Of a DNA stretch of 64,000 bases, positions 10,341 through 21,499 are shown one piece after another; position 1 is the stretch's first letter; each line of letters starts with the position of its first letter. Position numbers and translations under genes: made by a program. This DNA is from Gracilaria vermiculophylla (lineage: Eukaryota > Rhodophyta > Florideophyceae > Gracilariales > Gracilariaceae): contig JAHNZQ020000004.1 of assembly GCA_019155205.2 (NCBI GenBank), positions 3,504,306-3,568,305 on the forward strand, read 5' to 3'. The notes beneath the pieces are model-generated. The model ran no database searches. It was not told the origin of the DNA and saw only the letters and a list, made by a program, of their open reading frames with translations.

Positions 10341-13300
10341 CGTTGAAGTCTAGTTTTTGCAACCATGGCTTAACAACTTTACGACAAAAGTCTGTCAAGG
10401 GAGCAATATTCAATTGTTGTTGAAGCTCAGGCAAAGCGGATCATCAATTGCAAGTAAGAGAAGCACGTTCTATCTGTTAAAGAAATACTCAAACCGAATG
10501 CCGTTGAAGCTTCAACTGTCTGTGTCACAAAAACCATTTCCTCATTCAATGAAGTCACGCAATTTCGCTTTCGCTAAAATTAAGACCTCAACGCATTTGT
10601 TCCTCGATTTCGTGGACATGCCGCAGATCATTTAATGCGCGTTGTTTGGTCTACTTCTTCTCACGAGAGTGAGGTACTTGCAATAACGCTTCTCAACAAC
10701 GCAATGCTGAACGACGGAACCCTCACGAATGTAAAGCTGCAATTTGTGACGTCGGCCAAAGAAAGGCAACGTGAACAACTGGAAGGCACAGCTACGGTAT
10801 CTATGGATACTCATCTTCTGGCCATCGATGTCTTCACCAGGATTGAAAACCTTTTGGAAGATAATGAATCTGTTCCGCAAGCTTCTGACAATGCTATCAC
10901 GGTTTGTTGCAAGGTCAGTGAACTTATCATACTGGTAAAAGAAATCAAATCTGAACGTCACGCTATGTTCCTCCAATTCAAGGAACACCTTTCGGAATCG
11001 AATAAAGATTGCCATGTCTTCTTTTCTGGACCTCTTTGAAAAATACAACTCGTGCTTCTACCCCAGGCATCTTCTATATGACCTTGTCTCTAAAGGTGGC
11101 GGAGAATTATTGCTCAAAAGTAGATTTCGAGAGCATCGGTGGACGGTATGTGACAAAAGATCTCGCCGCTTTCCGAAAGCTCAATGAGTTCAAAAGTAAC
11201 TAACATCCTTATTTTGCAAGTCGTCGTTTATACCCAAACCAATCAGGAAACCGCAGCAGCGCGCGAACTTCTCTCAGTGCTTCTTATTTCCTTGAATAAG
11301 GATCGGAGACGCGCCTGAGTGACGACGACGAATGCAAAAGTCTATATCATGAAACCAGGCGTCAAGGGGCTTTCAAGGATACGTAAAGGCAGTTTCGTTA
11401 GAAGGATAAGTATCGTAAACATTTTTGCAGTGAACTAATCCCTTACAAATGCATTCATCTTCGATTACTGGAGAAGGAGTCCAGTCCGATATCTTTCCGT
11501 CCATACATGATCTTATTCCTATCGTGGATCCTGGTTGTGCGAATAGTGTAGGTGCATTCGACATCATTGCTCATCTTTGTGTGTCACTCGGGATCGAGTA
11601 GGAAGTCGAGGATCTGCGCAACGAAACATTCTTGCACGGCCTAGGCAAAACTTGTGCAGCTTCAAAGCTTACCTTTTCAGTGTGCAACTTTTCACTCCAT
11701 GAAGAAGGACGCCCGAGTTTTGCAATGTTTTTCCATTTATTTCACGGTGATGATTCTTTTCTGTGAGATAACGACATCCTATCGACGAACAATTTTTCAA
11801 GGAGGCCAAATTCAACTACATGCCTACTAGGAGGTTGTACATAACACCAAACTGGCTGGTTTAAACGATCATGAATACATTAACACCCTCCTCTTTGCGG
11901 AGCTCGGCAACCTCCCGATCCTCCACATTTAAGGCGGCGCTACTAAATTTTCATTGAGATATCTCTAGATTGGCCGCCATATGAGAAAGGCCGCCAAGAA
12001 CCTTTCCATCCCCCAGATTGTTGTCCGTGAGCCCCCTAAGAAGCTCCCAACTGACCTCGAATTCGATTATGGAAGTGGACCGTTGCGAAGTGTGTCATAT
12101 GGTATCGAATTTCTCCCATGAGCCATACGACGCCATACAAAGGATGGAACAAATGAGTTGACGAAGAAAAGAATCCAATGCCATATCGAAAGACTCGTCA
12201 AAGACCGCGACAATCAGCGCACTAACTGGCTCCTTTCTACAACACACCAGGAGTTCGTTGCTTGAGCAGTCCTCATGGAAAACGTACACCTCTGGTCTCG
12301 CTTTCTGGTCATATTCTAACTGAAGAGAAGACACCGCCATTCTCTTACCGAGTTCCTTCATCAAATCATTGCGGAGAACTATGTTGAAGCCCAGCAGGAA
12401 AGGGCCGCCGGCCATGCCCTGCGTACCTTTCTTCAAACAAAAAACGTTCTTCAATTGAGCAAAGTGCTATTAAGACCTAGTAACCAGGTTTTTTTCAACC
12501 TTGGAGATTCCTGGAGGGGCAAATTGTATGCCAAATTTGTAAAAGATACATTTGAGCACTATGTCGTCGTCTGTGCCCCAAAATACCTCAACGGCTACAC
12601 TCCCTCAGTCACGTACAAAACTCTTCGCCACAATATCATACTAATCTCCGTCGGCAAGTAGAAAAGCTTGAGGTAGGCTGTACTAGTCTCAATACAGAAC
12701 AAGATAAATGTCGCCCAGTGCCGGACTCACCGTGACCCGCTCCACACCCAAGCTACCCGGTGTCAATCACGCACGGCGCTCCAGAACTCTACGACGACGT
12801 CGCTCCTTCGAATTTCGTTGTTAAATAGTCGGACCATCATCCTCGCATCACATTTTTCCTTAATAATATCAAAGCACAGCGGCTGAATATCCCCTCAATG
12901 AACATTGGAAACAGACCTTTAGTAAATTCTGACTCCGAGTCCACTTTGATGCTTCAGTCTGTCGAACAGAAAATCTTTAAGCAGTTGTATTCAAAGTTTT
13001 AAAGTGATCCACTCTCGGAACACAAGCTCTGATGTGCATTCCCATGGTTACTCGACGAAGCGATTGCAAAGAAACGGCTTAACTACAAAGACCGTTGCGC
13101 GTATAAAGCGCCATCAGTTTGTACCCTGTCGCGCAACACAAATCTTATCTTGTTCCACCATTTCTTCTTTATGAAGCACGACAGCGGGAGCAACGTTCTC
13201 AGACAAAGGATTTGTCTGGCTCCCTACAAACACGAAGAACGTGATGAGGATGAGCATGGGTCTGATTCCTCAACCATCCAGTTCGCCACCATCCGCCTTC

Positions 13301-13790
13301 TTCTATCCATTACATTCCTCTCTCATCTCAACACTATATCCCTCGACGTCAGCTCGTCATATCTTCAAGCCGGATCCCTATCCCGCATCATTTATATGCG
13401 ACAACTGCAGGTATAAACTATGTATACTGACGAATTTCGGAAGTCGTTTGCTCCATTCTACACCTTTATAGAGTCTGGAAGACTCTAGCAGCTCTATGTA
13501 AAGGAATGGTTGTTGAGGCTTGGCTTCACTTGCATGCCCGGCATCCTGCAGTTGTTCGATTCACTCAATGCTGACATCTTGTGTCCTTTGCTGGCAAAAG
13601 GCAGTCGAAGACATGCTCCCCACAGGAAGTCAGCAAGTAACGGAGAAAAATCAGTGCCAAATCTAACAAAAACTATTCAGCGTAGGAGAATAGATGCACT
13701 ACAACGATTCTACAATGGATACTTTACACCTACGATTTTGTACCATTCAGACACCTCCACAATCGCTTCTGAATAACTTGTCTTAATTTT
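10340..13790 (+). mobile_element. decayed Ty1/copia-type retroelement
   Basis: Scattered coding remnants occur in one direction. A gag-like region of several hundred bases lies at 10357-11203. Near 12130-12660 there is an integrase C-terminal-like segment (LLRPSNQVFFNLGDSWRGKL). An RT segment at 13265-13416 reads FATIRLLLSITFLSHL then ISLDVSSSYLQAGSL and IYMRQLQ, the copia RT DVxxAYL..IYM motif. At about 13430-13560 there is an RT end resembling ESGRL..LYVKEWLLRLGF. Many stops and frameshifts separate these pieces. No LTRs were found, so the ends are approximate. Confidence 0.55.
13265..13416 (+). pseudogene. copia reverse transcriptase fragment
   Basis: The translation contains TIRLLLSI, then LDVSSSYLQAG and IYMRQLQ, corresponding to the RT block in which the first catalytic Asp sits in DVxxAYL. 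The catalytic Asp of this block is retained, but the frame closes right after it. This is the clearest marker that the surrounding 3.4 kb is a copia relic. Confidence 0.6.
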
Positions 13791-13799
13791 AATCGTATT

Positions 13800-15450
13800 T
13801 TTGTGGTTTTCGAGGTCTACGATACTTATCCAGCGCAACGAACATATTGCACGGCTTGTAAAGAACTAACAAATCTACAAAAAGTAACAGCAACGCTTCT
13901 TTTGTTCTCGTACGGTTTGGCTGCAAGCTCTATCGATACATACGTCAGTATTACTAAGGCTTCTTCCCTATAATTGATAGATAGATTCTGTGAAAGAATG
14001 ATACTTTGGTTTGGTGAAAATAGAAAAATGCTGCAGCTACAAAGAAAGATCTTCAAAAGATAATGGCAAGGTATGAGGAAAGGGGCTTTTAATGGAGGAA
14101 TAGTAGTGTCGATTGTGCAAAATGGGTATAAAATAATTGCTTTACGGCTTGTCGTGGCCAGTATAAAGGAAAAATAGGGGTTGCAACGAATACTGCGGAG
14201 TGTATTGCGGACGCTCAGCTGTGGGTTTGGCATCTTTTCCATGGGAATTCTCGGAGCGCAAAGGATATCAATGAGCCTGAATCATTATCATTGTGAAACG
14301 AAATATCGAACGGTATCTATCCACATCTGCTTGAGGATGAAACTGAAAGATGAACTGTATGTGATCCCATCTGGTTGGCTGACAGAATCTATCACAGCAG
14401 GGATTGATATGTTTATACAGTTTCCCAACCAATTTCAGCGAAGGAAAAGTTCGTAGCTGCTATCGAAAATGTGCGGGAAAGAAAATGTAACAAGGAGTTG
14501 GCATACCTCAGATAAATTGAAATATTCTGAGTCGTCCCAGTTGCCTTTTGTACCAGAAAAAAATGCTGCCAATCATGTAACATTGTGTGAACATACACAT
14601 TATGATGGTAAAGCACTGTGAGAAAATTTCCGGGGCAAGGGAAAGTCAGTTCGAAGATGAAATTAGTGGTACTGTTGTCGGAAGGCGAATTCTAATGAAA
14701 AAGCTGGTGTTCTCGGCAGCAATGTATTTCCGCCAGCATTTTTGATCTCAGCAATGCGTTTACTACCCAAGGTCAAAAACAAACAATTAGAATAAGTTTG
14801 CACGAGAGATTTGTTTATGAACCATCTGTGGGAGAGAAACGCATAGATTAATCGTACTCGACGGGTGCTTCGCGCGCTACGTGCTATTTTCATGGCTGCC
14901 GGAAAACTCCGTGTGGTAGTAGCATACGCCTCGCTCTTCGGATTGCCGCTGCTGCCGTCTTTGCTACCGCCATTCATAGCTCGCGTTAAATGCAAAAAAT
15001 GACCGTTCACTGAACTTTTTTCTACTGATTCTATGGCTTTAGTATGCTCTTCCTCGCGAAAGTCGCCGAAACGCATTCACGCATAGTATTACAATCTTCT
15101 ACAGACTCACTGTTAACACATCCAAACATTGAGTCAAAAAAGGTGGTTTTTCGTCATGTTGTATAGGCGTGTCGCTTCGCTCTCTCCGAGCATCCGCCGT
15201 TTAGGCAGCTATGCAAAGTTTTTTAGATGTTTTCTCTTTCTTTTGCTGATTCTTCTTTGCTTTTTTGCGTCACACGAGATGCTATTTATGAACGGGGACA
15301 ACCATGTCCTCGTCACTGACATTCACCGTACCCCTTTGCAGAGAGATTGCTGGAGAAGATTAGTTCGTAGTATAATGCTTCGATACATCACCACCTTCCA
15401 TGTACTCTTCGTAATAAAATCGAAAACACCAAGATTATATAAAGATTTTG
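13800..15450. other. no recognisable gene
   Basis: Short ORFs only. A 137-codon minus-strand ORF at 14663-15076 has no motif I recognise and is flanked by AT-rich DNA; I do not call it a gene. Confidence 0.45.
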
Positions 15451-15458
15451 TGTCGACG

Positions 15459-16320
15459 ATGCCGCGTAGACCAGCTCTTAAAGATTTCAACAAAGGGCAA
15501 GGTATTTCTTTGTACAGCAAAGCATGTTCCATATCCCACATCACGAGAAATTTGTAGCGCTCTGGGCGTGTTATTGGCAACTTCTTGAAATGTGCTCGTC
15601 TTGCTTCACAAAAATAGTGTAAAGCGACGAGTAAAGTATTTCTTCAAGTGGCAAAAGATTACTTTTCTGAGCTGCTACACTTCTGAGTAATTTGGCTAAC
15701 TAAAGTTAAAAGTACTATAAAATTATGGTCACAATCGAGCTGTACTTAAAGTATAAAAAGGTGAAAACTGGTGCAATGATGATGCCAAAACATATATGTC
15801 CAAGTGTGGAATTTGCCAGAAAAACATGTGAAGTAGAACGCTCCCAACTCGAAGAAGAGGTTTTTTTTGCTGAAAAAAGCCCAATCTACACGCTCAAAAC
15901 GATTCAAATCATTAATGGCATTATCTTTGAAGGGAACCTTTTTATGTTTCAGAAAACCCAAAATGATGGGGGTTCATTTCTGGTTTGGGGATGCATATCC
16001 TTCTGTGGCGTACCGCAACTTTCTTTTGAATAGAAGGAAAATTAAATTCTAATCTATGTGATACTAATCTAAAAGAAGATTAATTGCACTTTCTTCCCAA
16101 AATATTGGGCGAAAATGAAAATGTTCAGCAAAATGGGGCTATTGTGCATAGATCAAAGTGCAAATCTATATCATTTTATTCCTGACACGATGTCCATGGT
16201 CATAGACCGAAACAGATCAGCAACTGGTTATAAAAACTCCTGTTTTAGAAAAACGTTTTATCACAGTATCAGTATAGTAAGGTGTGCAAAACTGTGACAA
16301 GATAGATGTCCGAAGACCTG
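15459..16320 (+). pseudogene. Tc1/mariner transposase relic
   Basis: The start MPRRPALKDFNKGQGISLYS, followed by ISHITRNL and GRVIGNFLK, is the N-terminal helix-turn-helix of Tc1/Tc3-type transposases. Downstream, in a shifted frame near 15960-16030, the DDE-domain landmark GGSFLVWGCISFCGVPQLSF matches the conserved SVLVWGCIS block. Multiple stops and frameshifts destroy the reading frame. Clear terminal inverted repeats were not found. Confidence 0.6.
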
Positions 16321-16610
16321 GTATTTTGAAAATGAGCGGCACATTGCTATTACAAATTGTCTGGCAAAACACCTTGCGCTCTTAAAAGTGCTGAAATCTT
16401 CAAAGGTAGTCATTCAAAGTCACTGAATCTGAAAAATGTCTAAAATGGATGCGAAGTTTTCATAAGACAGTGATTTTCTACACTACCATTCATATTTCAT
16501 TTAAATAAGCGCGCCGTTTCAGAAGACATTGTAAAACAAAAGACTATCAAAAATAAAGGTGATAATCTCTTGTTTCCGTATATCTACAGCTTCAAATTTT
16601 ATTGCTCACA

Positions 16611-16760
16611 ATGCCGCGTGGAACAGTTCTTACAAATTTTGAGAAGGTACGAGTTGTTGCTATAAATAACGAAGCATGTTGTATACCTTAAATCGCGAGA
16701 AATTTTGTAGCGGTCTCAGTGTGTGATTTGTAGCTTACCAATACATACCCATCGTGCTTA
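16611..16760 (+). pseudogene. second Tc1/Tc3 transposase N-terminal fragment
   Basis: MPRGTVLTNFEKVRVVAI, followed after a stop by IARNF, repeats the helix-turn-helix start seen at 15459. It is a separate truncated copy of the same or a related transposon, inserted just downstream in the same orientation. No catalytic domain follows. Confidence 0.5.
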
Positions 16761-17649
16761 GCAACACACATTTAAAGCTATGCATAAAAAGGTTTATTCA
16801 ACGGTTAAAAAAGCAATTGTTAGAGCTGCTACACTTTAGAACAAATCAGTTAAAACGATAGAAAAAAAATCTATAAATTTCCCGTTACTATTCGAAGTGT
16901 GCAGCGATTGTTACAGGAGGTGCCATGCTTAAAGAATAATGTATTTGTAGTGCAATAAGCCAAAAGGGAAAAGTACCGCGAACGATGTTTGGAACCTTGC
17001 TCTCCCAAGGATGTTCAGAGGCAGAGCCTTTCTCGGTCAAAGTACACGAGCCAGGCGTAACTCCGGGGCTGAGCCGTCGCAATGGGCGCAGGAGGAAGAC
17101 AAATGGAGAAACAGTGGATGCGGAAAGGCTTGGGATCGAGGCTGTTTCTGTAAACTCGGTGAGATTTCCCTGTAATATTTCGGGCTGTCTCGGCGCGGCC
17201 AGCCAATATATTTGGCCGTGCGGTTATTGGGCGTGCGGCGTTGAGCGAGTGGTGGACGTAGTCCGAAAAGGGATAAGCCGGAGGTCTGATGGGGATTACC
17301 TCGAACGAGGGCGTACCCGAAAGAAGAAAAGACTAGTCCAGACAATGGTTATCGAAGTCACGGGTGGTCCATTTCCGTAGGCCACAGCGTGTTTCTCCAA
17401 GGTGGAAAGAGTTACCCGCGTGGGTGGCAAGTTCGGACCAAACATCACGCCTGCTGCGATTTACTAGGCACGACAGCCAAAGTGTCGTCGCGCTAATTAC
17501 TGAAGCTTAACCGCCGAAATGGCCGAAATAACTAAATGACTAAATATCAGAAATGCTACAATAACAGTGCAAGGCGGGTGCCATCCGGCACTCATACTGT
17601 AGCCAGCAGGCCGCATGTGGTTCCCGCGCGCGTACCAGGACGCCATTAT
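16761..17649. other. short GC-rich island, no recognised gene
   Basis: An AT-rich start changes to moderate GC at about 17000-17480. A 131-codon plus-strand ORF (16985-17380) and overlapping minus-strand ORFs occupy it, but none has recognisable domains. I see no basis for a gene call. Confidence 0.4.
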
Positions 17650-17890
17650 CGCTTCACAAAAAGCTGTGTTTGTTGTGTCACACAACGAGCCAGATCCGCA
17701 TAGGACATTCGTCAACTACGAGGCCGATATGGCTTATGTTGCGTGGTTACCTTTTTACGAACATGAAGGGGCAGGAAAGGTTTGACTCCTACAAGTAGCT
17801 GTGGAAAGGCTGACGACCTTTCATGTAGGCGTCCACTGACAGTCGTAAATTGGGGTAGCCACTCTCCGTAACCTTTATTACATCATTCAC
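17650..17890 (-). repeat. direct repeat flanking the copia element (left copy)
   Basis: About 240 bp here match 23535..23775 in the same orientation, including TTGTTGTGTCACACAACGAG, TTACCTTTTTACGAACATGAAGG and GACTCCTACAAGTAGCTGT. The pair brackets the 18.0-23.6 kb copia element, so it is probably part of its LTR/leader. Similarity stops abruptly on the right side of both copies, so the full LTR is not conserved. Confidence 0.65.
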
Positions 17891-18038
17891 TATTTTCCGA
17901 GCAGTAGTTCGAGGCTCCCCTAGATACAAAAAACAAGAGTTGAAACAATACGAAACCAAATAGTTCCAAGATATGAAGAACATAGAATTGATATTCAATT
18001 TGGTACCGAAAGAACATTGGATATTGTTACCCATATTG

Positions 18039-18437
18039 TCAAAGACTGTCCCTGTCAAAGACGCTCCTGTTTTTCCGGATAACCCACGGGTTAAGCTTAT
18101 AATCCATGATTCCTGTCGTTAAAAGCTTTGTCAACGCAGCAGAGGGTTTCGGCTTAGCTAATCCATCGGCAGGATCTTCCCATCCAGATATGTGACCAAT
18201 GTCTGAAACTTTCAGTTGCTGATACGCTTCCCTAGGGGCTTGAACGTCAATCATCAATCTCTTCTCCGAAATGATAGAGTTCCTAACGATAGTATCAAAT
18301 AAAAACTTACTCTCTGTCACGATGCACAACCTTAAAGTTTGATTCAGGACGGACTCCATATCACATCTTAGCATGTATGCCACGTCAAAGCCATCAGCAA
18401 ATGTGTATATCTCGCCGCTTGAAACACTTTGCACCAC
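18039..18437 (-). pseudogene. copia RNase H C-terminal part
   Basis: The translation SSGEIYTFADGFDVAYMLR, LCIVTESKFLFDTIVR, KRLMIDVQAPREAY, DIGHISGWEDPADGLAKPK is a copia RNase H end. The final block resembles the usual ..NPADGLTK.. motif near the element's 3' end. The SSGEIYTFADG block resembles the SSxEAEY region. Confidence 0.75.
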
Positions 18438-18969
18438 TGGTAGAGACTTATATGACCTGTATGAGAGCTTATTGCATCGATTGAACTAATCGCATAATGT
18501 AACGATGTATCCAAGTTGTGAGGACTGCTCAATATTGTTTGCGAAAGAAACATCCGTGTAGATCTTTTTGTACGAAGAAGAAAGATCGAGGGGCTGTTGT
18601 ATAATGCCTTGTTCGGAAAATTATTTCACGTACTGTATTGTAATGTTTTGTTCTTTGATATAAGGGACGGAGAACGTTCCTTATGTAACTTGAGCAAGCT
18701 GTGCTACACGGCAGGAGATATCAGGGCGTGTGTGGTTAATCTAGCTAAGTGACATGAGCTTTAGCTTGAAGTATTTGAAAAACGGGGTGGCTGCGAGTGT
18801 CAAACGTTTCGCAACTTGTTTGCGCTGATGAACGCCGAAGCCTTTGTTCGTAGTTGAAATTTCCTGTACTGCGAAAACGAGATTAGCCAATGTCTTCTCC
18901 TTAGAGTCTAAGCGTTTAGCCGTCGCTTTGGTTGCTTCCATGAATTCTGCATTGCCCGAGAGTATAGAG

Positions 18970-19774
18970 TCATCGACATATGTTCCAGCCAGTTCTGCAA
19001 GGTTGCCATTCAGATGTTTGATCTCCTACCGCCTGTGTCATCTCCAGGTCCTTCCTCATGTGCTCAGAGAACGTGTGGTTCCAATATTCGCCAGACTCTG
19101 TCAGACCGTAGAGGGGTCGTAGTAACTCAAGCAGCTGGTTTGGCCCGAGTCCGGACTCTTTTGTAGGTCGAATATATATATATATCGCGCATGAGCTCAA
19201 TTGCTGATTGGAAGCAGGTCTGAGTGACGCCTGTAGACCATATGCGGAAGCAGAAGATGGCAGCGATAGCGAGGATGACCAGTATGGATTTCTGCTGCAG
19301 TGTCGTTGAGTTGTGGACAATACTACTTTTCTCGCGGTCCATGTGACCCTGGGCAATGAAGTGGGCTTTTTGAAGAGGCTCTGTGATTTCAGCGTTCTTG
19401 ATACATATAACGAAACGACCGCCAACTACGTTCGAGTCAGGTGGTTTGTCCTCGGAGCATGCTACTTTCCAAGTTCCCTTCTTCAGGAGGCCTTCGAGGT
19501 CTTTGCGTTTTGCGGGCAAGAACCTGAGGTCGTTGTTGCGTTTGTCACCAAACGGTACTACCTCGAGGATCATGATGCCATGGCCTGGTGCTGTGGAAGG
19601 TGTAGCAGTTAGGACGGGAACAGCGGCAGGAGAACGGAGGGCGGAGAGCTGATCATGTAACCAATTGACTGCGTGGGAGTCGGTGAAGATGGATAAAGGG
19701 ACGACTTGTGCAATGTTGTTTTTAACGAGCCGATTGTTGTGCTTCACGAAAATTTGCTTGTCTTCAACGCACAT
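18970..19774 (-). pseudogene. copia reverse transcriptase with microsatellite frameshift
   Basis: Upstream frame: LPAKRKDLEGLLKKGTW..., VVGGRFV, KAHFIAQGHMD, and a hydrophobic block corresponding to the DIxxAY region ending at ELMRDIYI. The frame then moves and continues as RPTKESGLGPNQLLELLRPLYGLTESGEYW, the standard RT continuation. The break coincides with a TA dinucleotide run at 19172-19185, suggesting that slippage added a non-multiple of three. Confidence 0.75.
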
Positions 19775-20131
19775 GACAGGAAGGGGTCCGTGGAATTGTT
19801 TCGAACCTTCGCGGTAGACTTATACCTTATTACCGGGGACGATAACGTATTTAGATACTGGGGTAACTCGAGCTCTGAGTGCACGGGCAATGCGAATCTT
19901 AGCCACGATAGAGGCATATTCGGCTCTTGGACACTCTAAAGCTTTCATACGGCGACGTTGGTTCGGTAGTGAGGCATTAACGATGGGGAACTTAGGAAGA
20001 GATCCAAAAATAAGGTAGGAAAGGACAAGACCATCGGGACCGGTGGTATCATTCATTTCTTTGAGAGCCAAACAGAGCACTACGGATTTGTCCAGTTCGG
20101 GGGAGTCGTGTCGGAGTTAGCGGTAAATTCT

Positions 20132-20656
20132 TCAAAGTGGTTCGCGGTACCTTTTCCCAAGTTCTAACGAGTTTTGAGATTCAACTCCGCTGATTTTCAG
20201 CTCAATGCCGTTGTCGGAATTGAGTTGATTCCATCGTGTACAAGTTAAGACGGAACCACAGTCCGTTCGAAAACAGGTGGGGTGTCCGACGTAGACAGTT
20301 GACCAACATTGCGTGTACGCGCTCCATACATCTTTGACAGAGTGACCGGTAAGAAAGACGGCATTTGAGAAGCCGGTACCAAGATCCACAATGTGTAGTA
20401 CCGCTTTTCCATCTAGCCAGAAGAGGTCGGGGGAGACATCTTGTTTGAAGATAAGCTCATCGGTGGGCATCGATACACGAAAGCGGAGTGGCTTCGAAGA
20501 AAATGTCGTGCAGGTGGCGCAGGCGCGCGAGATATCCTCCAGGATTTTTCGTGTGGATGGAGTGAGGTGCTCGGGATGGGCGCGTTTGATGAGATTGTAC
20601 TGCTTTTTGGAGGTGAGAGAGGAGAAGTGGTAATGCAGATGTCTGAGCTCTGGCAT
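20132..20656 (-). pseudogene. copia integrase core
   Basis: A zinc-binding-like N-terminal part (H...H...CATC) precedes the catalytic core with HIVDLGTGFSNAVFL (first Asp), CFRTDCGS (second Asp) and GVESQNSLELGKRY (third acidic residue, Glu). All three DDE residues appear to be present. This segment is open for 174 codons, the best-preserved part of the element. Confidence 0.75.
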
Positions 20657-20780
20657 GGTGAATAGGGCTAATGTATATGCGTAAGCAATGGGGGATGTGG
20701 CTGTACGAATTGCGTCGAGGTCTAATGTGCAATAAAGGGGACCATTGCGCCAAGTTAGGTGTTGTGTCCAGCCTTCGAGT

Positions 20781-21490
20781 TTAGTGCGTAGTGTCGAAGT
20801 GCATATCTAGCACTAGCCGTAAGTGAGTGCAAACATCAAGGCCAAGAAGAAACGGGAGGGAGACATCCACTACGTGTGTGTGTACAGTAATGCCTGTACC
20901 GAGGTTGGTGGGCAAGGTGATGAAGGTTGAACCAATAATCGCTTGATGCCCGTTTCCAAAGCGGAAGTTCATGTTGGCGGCTTGGAGCTTCATGGGGATG
21001 TTAAGTGCGTGGCAGAGGGTGTGCAGTTAGAGACGACCAACGACGCTGCATGAGGCACTGGAGTCAACGAGAGCTCAATCGAAGGGGTCCGTTGGTGATT
21101 CCTGAGCGTGGGCAAGTTCGGAGTAGTAGACCTTCGGGATATGTACCGTGTTAAGGTAGGGTACTGAGGACTTGTTAGGGGTGAAAAGCGCAGATCTGCG
21201 TGGTCTGCATGAGGTGCAGCGGAGAATGGCATTGTGCAGGCGCCGTACAAGGGATGGTCGGTCTGGTGGGGGTGGATCCAGAGGATCTGGTGTTGCTTCC
21301 GATGTCCAGGTATCGCAGTTGTCAGTATCACACGCGGCTGGACGGCTAGTGTCGGATGGTATGGTTGGTGGCCGAGGAGGTATGGGAGGCAGGTGGCCAA
21401 TTTGGCTCCCATTAAAAAAGACTGGTCGGAGAACTCCGAGAGGGATAGGCTAGTGTGGAAGTTGGTAGAGCCCACGAGCGTTTCAAGCAT
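20781..21490 (-). pseudogene. copia gag end and protease-like segment
   Basis: The shorter ORF includes FRFGNGHQAIIGSTFITLP and SLPFLLGLDVCTHLRLVLDM, which resemble the protease/gag-pre-integrase block of red-algal/fungal-type copia elements (flap and ILLG-like motif). The active-site D-S/T-G is not evident and seems to lie in a damaged stretch upstream, where stops interrupt. Confidence 0.5.
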
Positions 21491-21499
21491 GTAAACCCC

